From: Nomia melanderi
Taxonomy: Eukaryota > Arthropoda > Insecta > Hymenoptera > Halictidae
Assembly (NCBI RefSeq): GCF_051020985.1
Contig: NW_027475133.1
Location: forward strand, 5,890,001-5,954,000
Direction of reading: 5' to 3'
DNA: 64,000 nt
Part shown: piece by piece, positions 13,001 through 27,448 of the stretch
Layout: each line of letters starts with the position of its first letter
How positions within the stretch are numbered: the first letter of the stretch is position 1
Notes under the pieces: model-generated
What the model was told of the DNA's origin: nothing
Databases searched by the model: none
The model's input: only the letters and a program-made list of their open reading frames with translations
Position numbers and translations under genes: made by a program

Positions 13001-16000
13001 ATGGGGCCGGGCACTGAGGGTCAGGGAAAAATCCAATATATATCTGGTGATATCTCGGGTGCTATTACAGATAGCGCAATAAATCAAAGTGCATTACTTG
13101 TAGGAGGCCCTGGCGCATGAATCTGTGCAGCGGGAACGATCTCGGACGACCAGGGGCCGAGAAAACCACAGTCTCATGGGGCCGGACACTCAGGGTCAGG
13201 GGAAAATCCAATATATATCTGGTGATATCTCGGGTGCTATTAGAGATAGCGCAATAAACCATAGTGAATTATCTGCAGGAGGCCCTGGCGCATGCATCTG
13301 TGCAGCGGGAACGACCTCGGACCGCCAGGGGCCGAGAAAACCACCGTCTCATGGGGCCGGACACTCTGGGTCAGTGAAAAATCCAATATATATCTGGTGA
13401 TGTCTCGGGTGCTATTACAGATAGCGCAATAAATCAAATTGCATTGTCTGTAGGAGGCCCTGGCGCATGAATCTGTGCAGCGGGAACGACCTCGGACCAC
13501 CAGGGGCCGAGAAAACTACAGTCACATGGCGCCGAACACTCAGTGTCTGGGGAAAATCCAATATATATTTGGTGATATCTCGGGTTCTATTACAGATAGC
13601 GAAATAAATCAAAGTGAATTATCTGCAGGAGGCTCAGGCGCATGAATCTGTGCAGCGGGAACGACCTCGGTCCACCAGGGGCCGAGAAAACCACCGTCTG
13701 ATGGGGCTGGACACTCAGGGTGAGGGAAATATCCAATATATATCTGGTGATATCTCGGGTGCTATTACAGATAGCGCAATAAATCAAAGTGCATTGTCTG
13801 TAGGAGGCCCTGGCGCATGAATCTGTGAAGCGGGAACGACCTCGGACCACCAGGGGCCGAGAAAACTACAGTCTCATGCGGCCGGACACTCAGGGTCTGG
13901 GGAAAATCCAATATATATCTGGTGATATCTCGGTTCCTATTACAGATAGCGAAATAAATCAAAGTGCATTGTCTGTAGGAGGCACTGGCGCATGAATCTG
14001 TGCAGCTGGAACGACCTCGGACCACCAGTGGCCGAGAGAACCACCGTCTCATGGGGCCGGACACTCAGGGTCAGGGGAAAATCCAATATATATCTGGTGA
14101 TATCTCGGATGCTATTAGAGATAGCGCAAGAAACCAAGTGAGTTATCTGCAGGAGGTCCTGGCGCCTGAATCTGTGCAGCGGGAACGACCTCGGACCACC
14201 AGGGGCCGAGAAAACCACCATCTCATGGGGCCGGACACTCAGGGTCAGGGGAAAATCCAATATATATCTGGTGATATCTCGTGTGCTATTAGTGATAGCG
14301 CAATAAACCAAAGTGAATTATCTGCAGGAGGCCCTGACGCATGAATCTGTGCAACGGGAACGACCTCGGACCACCAGGGGCCGAGAAAACCACAGTCTCA
14401 TGGGGCCGGACACTCAGGGTCAGGGGAAAATCCAATATACATCTGGTGATATCTCGGGTGCTATTACAGATAGCGCAATAAATCAATCGCATTGTCTGTA
14501 GGAGGCCCTGGCGCATGAATCTGTGCAGCGGGATCGACCTCGGACCATCAGGGGCCGAGAAAACCACAGTCTCATGGGGCCGGACACTCAGGGTCAGGGG
14601 AAAATCCAATATATATCTGGTGATATCTCGGGTGCTATTAGAGATAGCGCAATAAGCCAAAGGGACTTATCTGCAGGAGGCCCTGGCGCATGCATCTGTG
14701 CAGCGGGAACGACCTAGGACCACCAGGGTCCGAGAAAACCACCGTCTCATGGGGCCGGACACTCAGGGTCAGGGAAAAATCCAATATATATCTGGTGATA
14801 TCTCGGGTGCTATTACAGATAGCGCAATAAATCAAAGTGCGTTGTCTGTGGGAGGCTCTGGCGCATGAATCTGTGCAGCGGGAACGACCTCGGACCACCG
14901 GGGGCCGAGAAGACCACCGTGTCATGGGGCCGGACACTCAGGGCCAGGGAAAAATCCAATATATATCTGGTGATATCTCGGGTGCTATTAGAGATGGCGC
15001 AATAAACCAAAGTGAATTATCTGCAGGAGGCCCAGGCGCATGAATCTGTGCAGCGGGAACGACCTCGGTCCACCAGGGGCCGAGAAAACCACCGTCTGAA
15101 GGGGCTGGACACTCAGGGTGAGGGAAATATCCAATATATATCTGGTGATATCTCGGGTGCTATTACAGATAGCGCAATAAATCAAAGTGCATTGTCTGTA
15201 GGAGGCCCTGGCGCATGAATCTGTGAAGCGGGAACGACCTCGGACCACCAGGGGCCGAGAAAACCACCGTCTCATGGGGCCGGACACTCTGGGTCAGGGA
15301 AAAATCCAATATATATGTGGTGATATCTCGGGTGCTATTACAGATAGCGCAATAAATCAAAGTGCATTGTCTGTAGGAGGCCCTGGCGCATGAATCTGTG
15401 CAGCGGGAACGACCTCGGACCACCAGGGGCCGAGAAAACTACAGTCTCATGCGGCCGGACACTCAGGGTCTGGGAAAAATCCAATATATATCTGGTGATA
15501 TCTCGGGTCCTATTACAGATAGGGAAATAAATCAAAGTGAATTATCTGCAGGAGGCCCAGGCGCATGAATCTGTGCAGCGGGAACGACCTCGGTCCACCA
15601 GGGGCCGAGAAAACCACCGTCTGAAGGGGCTGGACACTCAGGGTGAGGGAAATATCCAATATATATCTGGTGATATCTCCGGTGCTATTACAGATAGCGC
15701 AATAAATCAAAGTGCATTGTCTGTAGGAGGCCCTGGCGCATGAATCTGTGAAGCGGGAAGGACCTAGGACCACCAGGGGCCGAGAAAACCACCGTCTCAT
15801 GGGTCCGGACACTCAGGGTCAGGGGAAAATCCAATATATATCTGGTGATATCTCGGGTGCTATTACAGATAGCGCAATAAATCAAAGTGCATTGTCTGTA
15901 GGAGGCCCTGGCGCATGAATCTGTGCAGCGGGAACGACCTCGGACCTCCAGGGGCCGAGAGAACCACCGTCTCATGGGGCCGGACACTCAGGGTCAGGGG

Positions 16001-17060
16001 AAAATCCAATATATATCTGGTGATATCTCGGATGCTATTAGAGATAGCGCAAGAAACCAAGTGAGTTATCTGCAGGAGGCCCTGGCGCCTGAATCTGTGC
16101 AGCGGGAACGACCTCGGACCACCAAGGGCCGAGAAAACCACCATCTCATGGGGCCGGACACTCAGGGTCAGGGGAAAATCCAATATATATCTGGTGATAT
16201 CTCGGGTGCTATTAGTGATAGCGCAATAAACCAAAGTGAATTATCTGCAGGAGGCCCTGACGCATGAATCTGTGCAACGGGAATGACCTCGGACCACCAG
16301 GGGCCGAGAAAACCACAGTCTCATGGGGCCGGACACTCAGGGTCAGGGGAAAATCCAATATATATGTGGTGATATCTCGGGTGCTATTAGAGATAGCGCA
16401 ATAAGCAAAAGGGAATTATCTGCAGGAGGCCCTGGTGCATGCATCTGTGCAGCGGGAACGACCTAGGACCACCAGGGGCCGAGAAAACCACCGTCTCATG
16501 GGGCCGGACACTCAGGGTAAGGGAAAAATCCAATATATATCTGGTGATATCTCGGGTGCTATTAGAGATAGCGCAATAAACGAAAGTGAATTATCTGCAG
16601 GAGGCCCTGGCGCATGAATCTGTGCAGCGGGAACGACCTCGGACCAAAAGGAGCAGAGAAAACCACCGTCTCATGGGGCCGGACACTCAGGGTCAGGGAA
16701 AAATCCAATATATATCTGGTGATATCTCGGGTCCTATTACAGATAGCGAAATAAATCAAAGTGAATTATCTGCAGTTGGCCCAGGCTCATGAATCTGTGC
16801 AGCGGGAACGACCTCGGTCCACCAGGGGCCGAGAAAACCACCGTCTGAAGGGGCTGGACACTCAGGGTGAGGGAAAAATCCAATATATATCTGGTGATAT
16901 CTCGGGTGCTATTACAGATAGCGCAATAAATCAAAGTGCATTGTCTGTAGGAGGCCCTGGCGCATGAATCTGTGCAGCGGGAACGACCTCGGACCACCAG
17001 GGGCCGAGAAAACCACCATCTCATGGGGCCGGACACCCTGGGTCAGGGAAAAATCCAATA
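10091..17060. repeat. Satellite region II: mostly A-type monomers
   Basis: The array continues but I see no B1, B2 or C monomers here. A local variant has gtccaccaggggccgag followed by ggctggacactcagggtgag, for example near 11.2, 13.7, 15.1, 15.6 and 16.8 kb. Four of the 16 one-base length losses fall here: near 12,983 in the GGGGCC run, and near 14,135, 14,486 and 16,057 in the caaagtg stretch. The first D-marker monomer is at 14,894. No gene is present. Confidence 0.8.
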
Positions 17061-20000
17061 TATATCTGGTGATATCTCGGGTGCTATTAGAGATAGCGCA
17101 CTAAATCAAAGTGCATTGTCTGTAGGAGGCCCAGGCGAATGAATCTGTGCAGCGGGAAGGACCTCGGTCCACCAGGGGCCGAGAAAATCACCGTCTCATG
17201 GAGCTGGACACTCAGGGTCAGGGAAAAATCCAATATATATCTGGTGATATCTCGGGTGCTATTACAGATAGCGCAATGAACCAAAGTGCATTGTCTGTAG
17301 GAGGCCCAGGCGAATGAATCTGTGCAGCGGGAAGGACCTAGGACCACCAGGGGCCGAGAAAACCACCGTCTCATGGGTCCGGACACTCAGGGTCAGGGGA
17401 AAATCCAATATATATCTGGTGATATCTCGGGTGCTATTACAGATAGCGCAATAAATCAAAGTGCATTGTCTTTAGTAGGCCCAGGCGAATGAATCTGGCC
17501 AGCAGGAACGACCTCCGACCACCAGGGGCCGAGAAAACCACCGTCTCATGGGGCCGGACACTCAGGGTCAGGGGAAAATCCAATATATATCTGGTGATAT
17601 CTCGGTAGCTATTACAGATAGCCCAACAAATCAAAGTGAATTATTTGCAGGAGGCCCTGGCGCATGCATCTGTGCAGCGGGAACGACCTCGGACCACCAG
17701 GGGACGAGAAAACCACCATCTCATGGGGCCGGACACTCAGGGTCAGGGAAAAATCAAATATATATCTGGTGATATCTCGGGTGCTATTACAGATTGCGCA
17801 ATAAATCAAAGTGCATTGTCTGTAGGAGGCCCAGGCGAATGAATCTGGGCAGCGGGAACGACCTCGGACCACCAGGGGCCGAGAAAATCACCGTCTCATG
17901 GGGCCGGACATTCAGGGTCAGAGGAAAATCCAATATATATCTGGTGATATCTCAGGTGCTATTAGAGATAGCGCAATAAACCAAAGTGAATTATCTGTAG
18001 GAGGCCCTGGCGTATGAATCTGTGCAGCGGGAACGACCTCGGACCACCGGGGGCCGAGAAGACCACCGTGTCATGGGGCCGGACACTCAGGGCCAGGGAA
18101 AAATCCAATATATATCTGGTGATATCTCGGGTGCTATTAGAGATGGCGCAATAAACCAAACTGAATTATCTGCAGGAGGCCCTGGCGCATGCATCTGTGC
18201 TGCGGGAACGACCTCGGAACACCAGGGGCCGAGAAAACCACCGTCTCATGGGGCCGGAAACTCAGGGTCAGGGAAAAATCAAATATATATCTGGTGATAT
18301 CTCGGGTGCTATTACACATAGCGCAATAAATCAAAGTGCATTGTCTGTAGGAGGCCTTGGCGCATGAATCTGTGCAGCGGGAACGACCTCGGACCACCAG
18401 GGGCCGAGAAAACCACCGTCTCATGGGGCCGGACACTCAGGGTCAGGGAAAAATCTAACATATATCTGGTGATATCTCGGGTGCTATTAGAGATAGCGCA
18501 ATAAACCAAAGTGAATTATCTGCAGGAGGCCCTGGCGCATGAATCTGTGCAGCGGGAACGACCTCGGATCACCAGGGTCCTAGAAAACCACCGTCTCATG
18601 GGGCCGGACACCCAGGGTCGGGGAAAAATCCAATATATATCTGGTGATATCTCGGGTGCTATTACAGATAGCGCAATAAATCAAAGTGCATTGTCTGTAG
18701 GAGGCCCAGGCGAATGAATCTGGGCAGCGGGAACGACCTCGGACCGCCAGGGGCCGAGAAAACCACCGTCTCATGGGGCCGGACACTCAGGGTCAGGGAA
18801 AAATCTAATATATATCTGGTGAAATCACGGGTGCTATTAGAGATAGCGCAATAAACCAAAGTGAATTATTTGCAGGAGGCCCTGGCGCATGCATCTGTGC
18901 AGCGGGAACGACCTCGGACCACCAGGGGACGAGAAAACCACCATCTCATGGGGCCGGACACTCAGGGTCAGGGAAAAATCAAATATATATCTGGTGATAT
19001 CTCGGGTGCTATTACAGATAGCGCAATGAACCAAAGTGCATTGTCTGTAGGAGGCCCAGGCGAATGAATCTGTGCAGCGGGAAGGACCTAGGACCACCAG
19101 GGGCCGAGAAAACCACCGTCTCATGGGTCCGGACACTCAGGGTCAGGGGAAAATCCAATATATATCTGGTGATATCTCGGGTGCTATTACAGATAGCGCA
19201 ATAAATCAAAGTGCATTGTCTTTAGTAGGCCCAGGCGAATGAATCTGGCCAGCAGGAACGACCTCCGACCACCAGGGGCCGAGAAAACCACCGTCTCATG
19301 GGGCCGGACACTCAGGGTCAGGGGAAAATCCAATATATATCTGGTGATATCTCGGTAGCTATTACAGATAGCCCAACAAATCAAAGTGCATTGTCTGTAG
19401 GAGGCCCAGGCGAATGAATCTGTGCAGCGGGAAGGACCTAGGACCACCAGGGGCCGAGAAAACCACCGTCTCATGGGTCCGGACACTCAGTGTCAGGGGA
19501 AAATCCAATATATATCTGGTGATATCTCGGGGGCTATTACAGATAGCGCAATAAATCAAAGTGCATTGTCTTTAGTAGGCCCAGGCGAATGAATCTGGCC
19601 AGCAGGAACGACCTCCGACCACCAGGGGCCGAGAAAACCACCGTCTCATGGGGACGGACACTCAGGGTCAGGGGAAAATCCAATATATATCTGGTGATAT
19701 CTCGGTAGCTATTACAGATAGCCCAACAAATCAAAGTGCATTGTCTGTAGGAGGCCCTGCCGCAAGAATCTGTGCAGCGGGAACGACCTCGGACCACCAG
19801 GGGCCGGGAAAACCACAGTCTCATGGGGCCGGACACTCAGGGTCAGGGGAAAATTCAATATATATCTGGTGATATCTCGGGTGCTATTACAGATAGCGCA
19901 ATAAATCAAAGTGCATTGTCTGTAGGAGGCCCAGGCGAATGAATCTGGCCAGCGGGAACGACCTCGGACCACCAGGGGCCAAGAAAACCACCGTCTCATG

Positions 20001-21017
20001 GGGCCGGACATTCAGGGTCAGAGGAAAATCCAATATATATCTGGTGATATCTCAGGTGCTATTAGAGATAGCGCAATAAACCAAAGTGAATTATCTGTAG
20101 GAGGCCCTGGCGTATGAATCTGTGCAGCGGGAACGACCTCGGATCACCAGGGGCCGAGAAAACCACCGTCTCATGGGGCCGGACACCCAGGGTCGGGGAA
20201 AAATCCAATATATATCTGGTGATATCTCGGGTGCTATTACACATAGCGCAATAAATCAAAGTGCATTGTCTGTAGGAGGCCTTGGCGCATGAATCTGTGC
20301 AGCGGGAACGACCTCGGACCACCAGGGGCCGAGAAAACCACCGTCTCATGGGGCCGGACACCCAGGGTCGGGGAAAAATCCAATATATATCTGGTGATAT
20401 CTCGGGTGCTATTACAGATAGCGCAATAAATCAAAGTGCATTGTCTGTAGGAGGCCCAGGCGAATGAATCTGGGCAGCGGGAACGACCTCGGACCGCCAG
20501 GGGCCGAGAAAACCACCGTCTCATGGGGCCGGACACTCAGGGTCAGGGAAAAATCAAATATATATCTGGTGAAATCACGGGTGCTATTAGAGATAGCGCA
20601 ATAAACCAAAGTGAATTATTTGCAGGAGGCCCTGGCGCATGCATCTGTGCAGCGGGAACGACCTCGGACCACCAGGGGACGAGAAAACCACCATCTCATG
20701 GGGCCGGACACTCAGGGTCAGGGAAAAATCAAATATATATCTGGTGATATCTCGGGTGCTATTACAGATTGCGCCATAAATCAAAGTGCATTGTCTGTAG
20801 GAGGCCCAGGCGAATGAATCTGGGCAGCGGGAACGACCTCGGACCACCAGGGGCCGAGAAAATCACCGTCTCATGGGGCCGGACATTCAGGGTCAGAGGA
20901 AAATCCAATATATATCTGGTGATATCTCAGGTGCTATTAGAGATAGCGCAATAAACCAAAGTGAATTATCTGTAGGAGGCCCTGGCGCATGAATCTGTGC
21001 AGCGGGAACGACCTCGG

Positions 21018-23640
21018 ACCACCGGGGGCCGAGAAGACCACCGTGTCATGGGGCCGGACACTCAGGGCCAGGGAAAAATCCAATATATATCTGGTGATAT
21101 CTCGGGTGCTATTAGAGATGGCGCAATAAACCAAAGTGAATTATCTGCAGGAGGCCCTGGCGCATGCATCTGTGCAGCGGGAACGACCTCGGACCACCAG
21201 GGGCCGAGAAAACCACCGTCTCATGGGGCCGGACACTCAGGCTCAGGGAAAAATCAAATATATATCTGGTGATATCTCAGGTGCTATTACAGATAGCGCA
21301 TTAAATCAAAGTGCATTGTCTGTAGGAGGCCCTGGCGCATGTATCTGTGCAGCGGGAACGACCTCGGACCACCAGGGGCCGAGAAAACCACCGTCTCATG
21401 GGGCCGGACACTCAGGGTCAGGGAAAAATCTAACATATATCTGGTGATATCTCGGGTGCTATTAGAGATAGCGCAATAAACCAAAGTGAATTATCTGCAG
21501 GAGGCCCTGGCGCATGAATCTGTGCAGCGGGAACGACCTCGGATCACCAGGGTCCGAGAAACCCACCGTCTCATGGGGCCGGACACCCAGGGTCGGGGAA
21601 AAATCCAATATATATCTGGTGATATCTCGGGTGCTATTACAGATAGCGCAATAAATCAAAGTGCATTGTCTGTAGGAGGCCTAGGCGAATGAATCTGGGC
21701 AGCGGGAACGACCTCGGACCACCAGGGGCCGAGAAAACCACCGTCTCATGGGGCCGGACATTCAGGGTCAGGGGAAAATCTAATATATATCTGTTGATAT
21801 CTCGGGTGCTATTAGAGATACCGCAATAAACCAAAGTGAATAATCTGCAGGAGGCCCTGGCGCATGAATCTGTGCAGCGGGAACGACCTCGGACCACCGG
21901 GGGCCGAGAAGACCACCGTGTCATGGGGCCGGACACTCAGGGCCAGGGAAAAATCCAATATATATCTGGTGATATCTCGGGTGCTATTAGAGATGGCGCA
22001 ATAAACCAAAGTGAATTATCTGCAGGAGGCCCTGGCGCATGCATCTGTGCAGCGGGAACGACCTCGGAACGCCAGGGGCCGAGAAAACCACCGTCTCATG
22101 GGGCCGGACACTCAGGGTCAGGGAAAAATCAAATATATATCTGGTGATATCTCAGGTGCTCTTACAGATAGCGCAATAAATCAAAGTGCATTGTCTGTAG
22201 GAGGCCCTGGCGCATGAATCTGTGCAGCGGGAACGACCTCGGACCACCAGGGGCCGAGAAAACCACCGTCTCATGGGGCCGGACACTCAGGGTCAGGGAA
22301 AAATCTAACATATATCTGGTGATATCTCGGGTGCTATTAGAGATAGCGCAATAAACCAAAGTGAATTATCTGCAGGAGGCCCTGGCGCATGAATCTGTGC
22401 AGCGGGAACGACCTCGGATCACCAGGGTCCGAGAAACCCACCGTCTCATGGGGCCGGACACCCAGGGTCGGGGAAAAATCCAATATATATCTGGTGATAT
22501 CTCGGGTGCTATTACAGATAGCGCAATAAATCAAAGTGCATTGTCTGTAGGAGGCCCAGGCGAATGAATCTGTGCAGCGGGAACGACCTCGGACCACCAG
22601 GGGCCGAGAAAACCACCGTCTCATGGGGCCGGACATTCAGGGTCAGGGGAAAATCTAATATATATCAGGTGATATCTCGGGTGCTATTAGAGATACCGCA
22701 ATAAACCAAAGTGAATTATCTGCAGGAGACCCTGGCGCATGAATCTGTGCAGCGGGAACGACCTCGGACCACCGGGGGCCGAGAAGACCACCGTGTCATG
22801 GGGCCGGACACTCAGGGCCAGGGAAAAATCCAATATATATCTGGTGATATCTCGGGTGCTATTAGAGATGGCGCAATAAACCAAAGTGAATTATCTGCAG
22901 GAGGCCCTGGCGCATGCATCTGTGCAGCGGGAACGACCTCGGATCACCAGGGTCCGAGAAAACCACCGTCTCATGGGGCCGGACACCCAGGGTCGGGGAA
23001 AAATCCAAAATATATCTGGTGATATCTCGGGTGCTATTACAGATAGCGCAATAAATCAAAGTGCATTGTCTGTAGGAGGCCCAGGCGAATGAATCTGGGC
23101 AGCGGGAACGACCTCGGACCACCAGGGGCCGAGAAAACCACCGTCTCATGGGGCCGGACATTCAGGGTCAGGGGAAAATCTAATATGTATCTGGTGATAT
23201 CTCGGGCGCTATTAGAGATACCGCAATAAACCAAAGTGAATTATCTGCAGGAGGCCCTGGCGCATGAATCTTTGCAGCGGGAACGACCTCGGATCACCAG
23301 GGTCCGAGAAAACCACCGTCTCATGGGGCCGGACACTCAGGGTCGGGGAAAAATCCAATATATATCTGGTGATATCTCGGGTGCTATTACAGATAGCGCA
23401 ATAAACCAAAGTGAATTATCTGCAGGAGGCCCTGGCGCATGAATCTGTGCAGCTGGAACGACCTCGCACCACCAGGGGCCGAGAAAACCACCGTCTCATG
23501 GGGCCGGACACTCAGGGTCAGGGGAAAATCCAATATATATCTGGTGATATCTCTGGTGCTATTACAGATAGCGCAATAAACCAAAGTGCATTGTCTGTAG
23601 GAGGCCCAGGCGAATGAATCTGTGCAGCGGGAACGACCTC
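21018..23640. repeat. 5-monomer repeat unit (875 bp) marked by D monomers
   Basis: D-marker starts at 21,018, 21,893 and 22,768 are exactly 875 bp apart. The monomers between them repeat in the same order between the first and second interval. The third copy changes in its downstream part. This indicates a local 5-monomer tandem amplification. Confidence 0.75.
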
Positions 23641-24160
23641 GGACCACCAGGGGCCGAGAAAATTACAGATATTCGGAATCCGTCACCCAAGGTCATGTAA
23701 AAATCCAGCATATATCTGGTGATATCTCGGGTGCTATTACAGATAGCCTAATAACCCAAAGTGCATTGTCTGTAGGAGGCCCTGGCGCATGAATCTGGGC
23801 AGCGGGAACGACCTCGGACCACCATGGACCGAGAAAATCACCGTCTCATGGAGCCGGACACTCAGGGTCAGGGAAAAATCCAATATATATCTGGTGATAT
23901 CTCGGGTGCTATTACAGATAGCGCAATAAATCAAAGTGCATTGTCTGTAGGAGGCCCAGGCGAATGAATCTGTGCAGCGGGAACGACCTCGGACCACCAC
24001 GGGCCGAGAAAACCACCATCTCATGGGGCCGGACACTCAGGGTCAGGGAAAAATCAAATATATATCTGGTGATATCTCGGGTGCTATTACAGATTGCGCA
24101 ATAAATCAAAGTGCATTGTCTGTAGGAGGCCCAGGCGAATGAATCTGGGCAGCGGGAACG
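22900..24160. repeat. Segmental duplicate, copy 1 (partner at about 27,449-28,709)
   Basis: About seven monomers recur 4,549 bp downstream (26 monomers minus one base) in the same order. Shared private changes include gcagctggaacgacctcgc, ccaccatggaccgag and the B2 copy near 23.67/28.22 kb. The offset stays constant across the block. Confidence 0.7.
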
Positions 24161-25649
24161 ACATCGGACCACCAGGGGCCGAGAAAATCACCGTCTCTTG
24201 GGGCCGGACATTCAGGGTCAGGGGAAAATCCAATATATATCTGGTGATATCTCAGGTGCTATTAGAGATAGCGCAATAAACCAAAGTGAATTATCTGCAG
24301 GAGACCCTGGCGCATGAATCTGTGCAGCGGGAACGACCTCGGACCACCGGGGGCCGAGAAGACCACCGTGTCATGGGGCCGGACACTCAGGGCCAGGGAA
24401 AAATCCAATATATATCTGGTGATATCTCGGGTGCTATTAGAGATGGCGCAATAAACCAAAGTGAATTATCTGCAGGAGGCCCTGGCGCATGCATCTGTGC
24501 AGCGGGAACGACCTCGGACCACCAGGGGCCGAGAAAACCACCGTCTCATGGGGCCGGACACTCAGGGTCAGGGAAAAATCAAATATATGTCTGGTGATAT
24601 CTCGGGTGCTATTATTGATAGCTCAATTATCCAAGTGAGTTATCTGCAGGAGTCCCTGGCGCCTGAATCTGGGAAGCGGGAGCGTCCTCGGACCACCAGG
24701 GGCCGAGAAAACCACCGTCTCATGGGGCCGGACACCCAGAGTCAGGGGAAAATCCAATATATATCTGGTGATATCTCGGGTGCTATTAGAGAAAGCGCAA
24801 TAAATCAAAGTGCATTGTCTGTAGGAGGCCGTGGCGCATGAATCTGGGCAGCGGGAACGACGTCGGACCACCAGGGGCCGAGAAGACCACCGTCTCATGG
24901 GGCCGGCCACTCTGGGTCAGGGGAAAATCCAATATATATCTGGTGATATCTCGGGTGCTATTAGAGATGGCGCAATAAACCAAAGTGAATTATCTGCAGG
25001 AGGCCCTGGCGCATGCATCTGTGCAGCGGGAACGACCTCGGACCACCAGGGGCCGAGAAAACCACCGTCTCATGGGGCCGGACACTCAGGGTCAGGGAAA
25101 AATCAAATATATATCTGGTGATATCTCGGGTGCTATTAGAGGTAGCGCAATATACCAAAGTGAATTATCTGCAGGAGGCCCTGGCGCATGAATCTGTGCA
25201 GCGGGAACGACCTCGGATCACCAGGGGCCGAGAAAACCACCGTCTCATGGGGCCGGACACCCAGGGTCGGGGAAAAATCCAATATGTATCCGTTGATATC
25301 TCGGGTGCTACTACAGATAGCGCAATAAATCAAAGTGCATTGTCTGTAGAAGGCCCAGGCGAATGAATCTGGGCAGCGGGAACGACCTCGGACCACCAGG
25401 GGCCGAGAAAACCACCGTCTCATGGGGCCGGACACTCAGGGTCGGGGAAAAATCCAATATATATCTGGTGATATCTCGGGTGCTATTACAGATAGCGCAA
25501 TAAACCAAAGTGAATTATCTGCAGGAGGCCCTGGCGCATGAATCTGTGCAGCTGGAACGACCTCGCACCACCAGGGGCCGAGAAAACCACCGTCTCATGG
25601 GGCCGGACACTCAGGGTCAGGGGAAAATCCAATATATATCTGGTGATAT

Positions 25650-26690
25650 GTCGGGTGCTGTTACAGATAGCGCAATAAACCAAAGTGCACTGTCTGTAGG
25701 AGGCCCAGGCGAATGAATCTGTGCAGCGGGAACGATCTCGGACCACCAGGGGCCGAGAAAATTACAAATATTCGGAATCCGTCACCCAAGGTCATGTAAA
25801 AATCCAGCATATATCTGGTGATATCTCGGGTGCTATTACAGATAGCCTAATAACCCAAAGTGCATTGTCTGTAGGAGGCCCTGGCGCATGAATCTGGGCA
25901 GCGGGAACGACCTCGGACCACCAGGGACCGAGAAGATCACCGTCTCATGGAGCCGGACACCCAGGGTCAGGGAAAAATCCAATATATATCTGGTGATATC
26001 TCGGGTGCTATTACAGATAGCGCAATAAATCAATGTGCATTGTCTGTAGGAGGCCCAGGCGAATGAATCTGTGCAGCGGGAACGACCTCGGACCACCAGG
26101 GGCCGAGAAAACCACCGTCTCATGGGTCCGGACACTCAGGGTCAGGGGAAAATCCAATATATATCTGGTGATATCTCGGGTGCTATTACAGATAGCGCAA
26201 TAAACCAAAGTGCATTGTCTGTAGGAGGCCCTTGCGAATGAATCTGTGCCGCAGGAACGACCTCGGACCACCAGTGGCCGAGAAAATTACAGATATTCGA
26301 AATCCGTCACCCAAGGTCATGTAAAAATCCAGCAAATATCTGGTGATATCTCGGGTGCTATTAGAGATAGCGCAATAAACCAAAGTGCATTGTCTGTAGG
26401 AGGCCCTGGCGCATGAATCCGGGCAGCGGGAACGACGTCGGGCCACCAGGGGCCGAGAAAACCACCGACTCACGGGGCCGGACACTCAGGGTCAGGGGAA
26501 AATCCAATATATATTTGGTGATATCTCGGGTGCTATTACAGATGGCGCAATAAACCAAAGTGCATTGTCTGTAGGAGGCCGAGGCGCATGAATCTGGCCA
26601 GCGGGAACGACCTCGGACCACCAGGGGCCGAGAAAACCATCGTCTCATGGGTCCGGACACTCAGGGTCAGGGGAAAATCCAATATATATC
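25650..26690. repeat. Segmental duplicate, copy 1 (partner at about 31,950-32,990)
   Basis: About six monomers recur exactly 6,300 bp (36 monomers) downstream. Shared private changes include gggaacgatctcgg, caatgtgcattg, gaatccgggcagcgg and accatcgtctcatggg. One monomer inside the block differs (cttgcgaatg here, caggcgaatg in the partner), suggesting later conversion. Confidence 0.7.
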
Positions 26691-27448
26691 TGGTGAAATC
26701 ACGGGTGCTATTAGAGATAGCGCAATAAACCAAAGTGAATTATTTGCAGGAGGCCCTGGCGCATGCACCTGTGCAGCGGGAACGACCTCGGACCACCAGG
26801 GGACGAGAAAACCACCATCTCATGGGGCCGGACACTCAGGGTCAGGGAAAAATCAAATATATATCTGGTGATATCTCGGGTGCTATTACAGATTGCGCAA
26901 TAAATCAAAGTGCATTGTCTGTATGAGGCCCAGGCGAATGAATCTGGGCAGCGGGAACGACATCGGACCACCAGGGGCCGAGAAAATCATCGTCTCTTGG
27001 GGCCGGACATTCAGGGTCAGGGGAAAATCCAATATATATCTGGTGATATCTCAGGTGCTATTAGAGATAGCGCAATAAACCAAAGTGAATTATCTGCAGG
27101 AGGCCCTGGCGCATGAATCTGTGCAGCGGGAACGACCTCGGACCACCGGGGGCCGAGAAGACCACCGTGTCATGGGGCCGGACACTCAGGGCCAGGGAAA
27201 AATCCAATATATATCTGGTGATATCTCGGGTGCTATTAGAGATGGCGCAATAAACCAAAGTGAATTATCTGCAGGAGGCCTTGGCGCATGCATCTGTGCA
27301 GCGGGAACGACCTCGGACCACCAGGGGCCGAGAAAACCACCGTCTCATGGGGCCGGACACTCAGGGTCAGGGAAAAATCAAATATATATCTGGTGATATC
27401 TCGGGTGCTATTAGAGATAGGGCAATAAACCAAAGTGAATTATCTGCA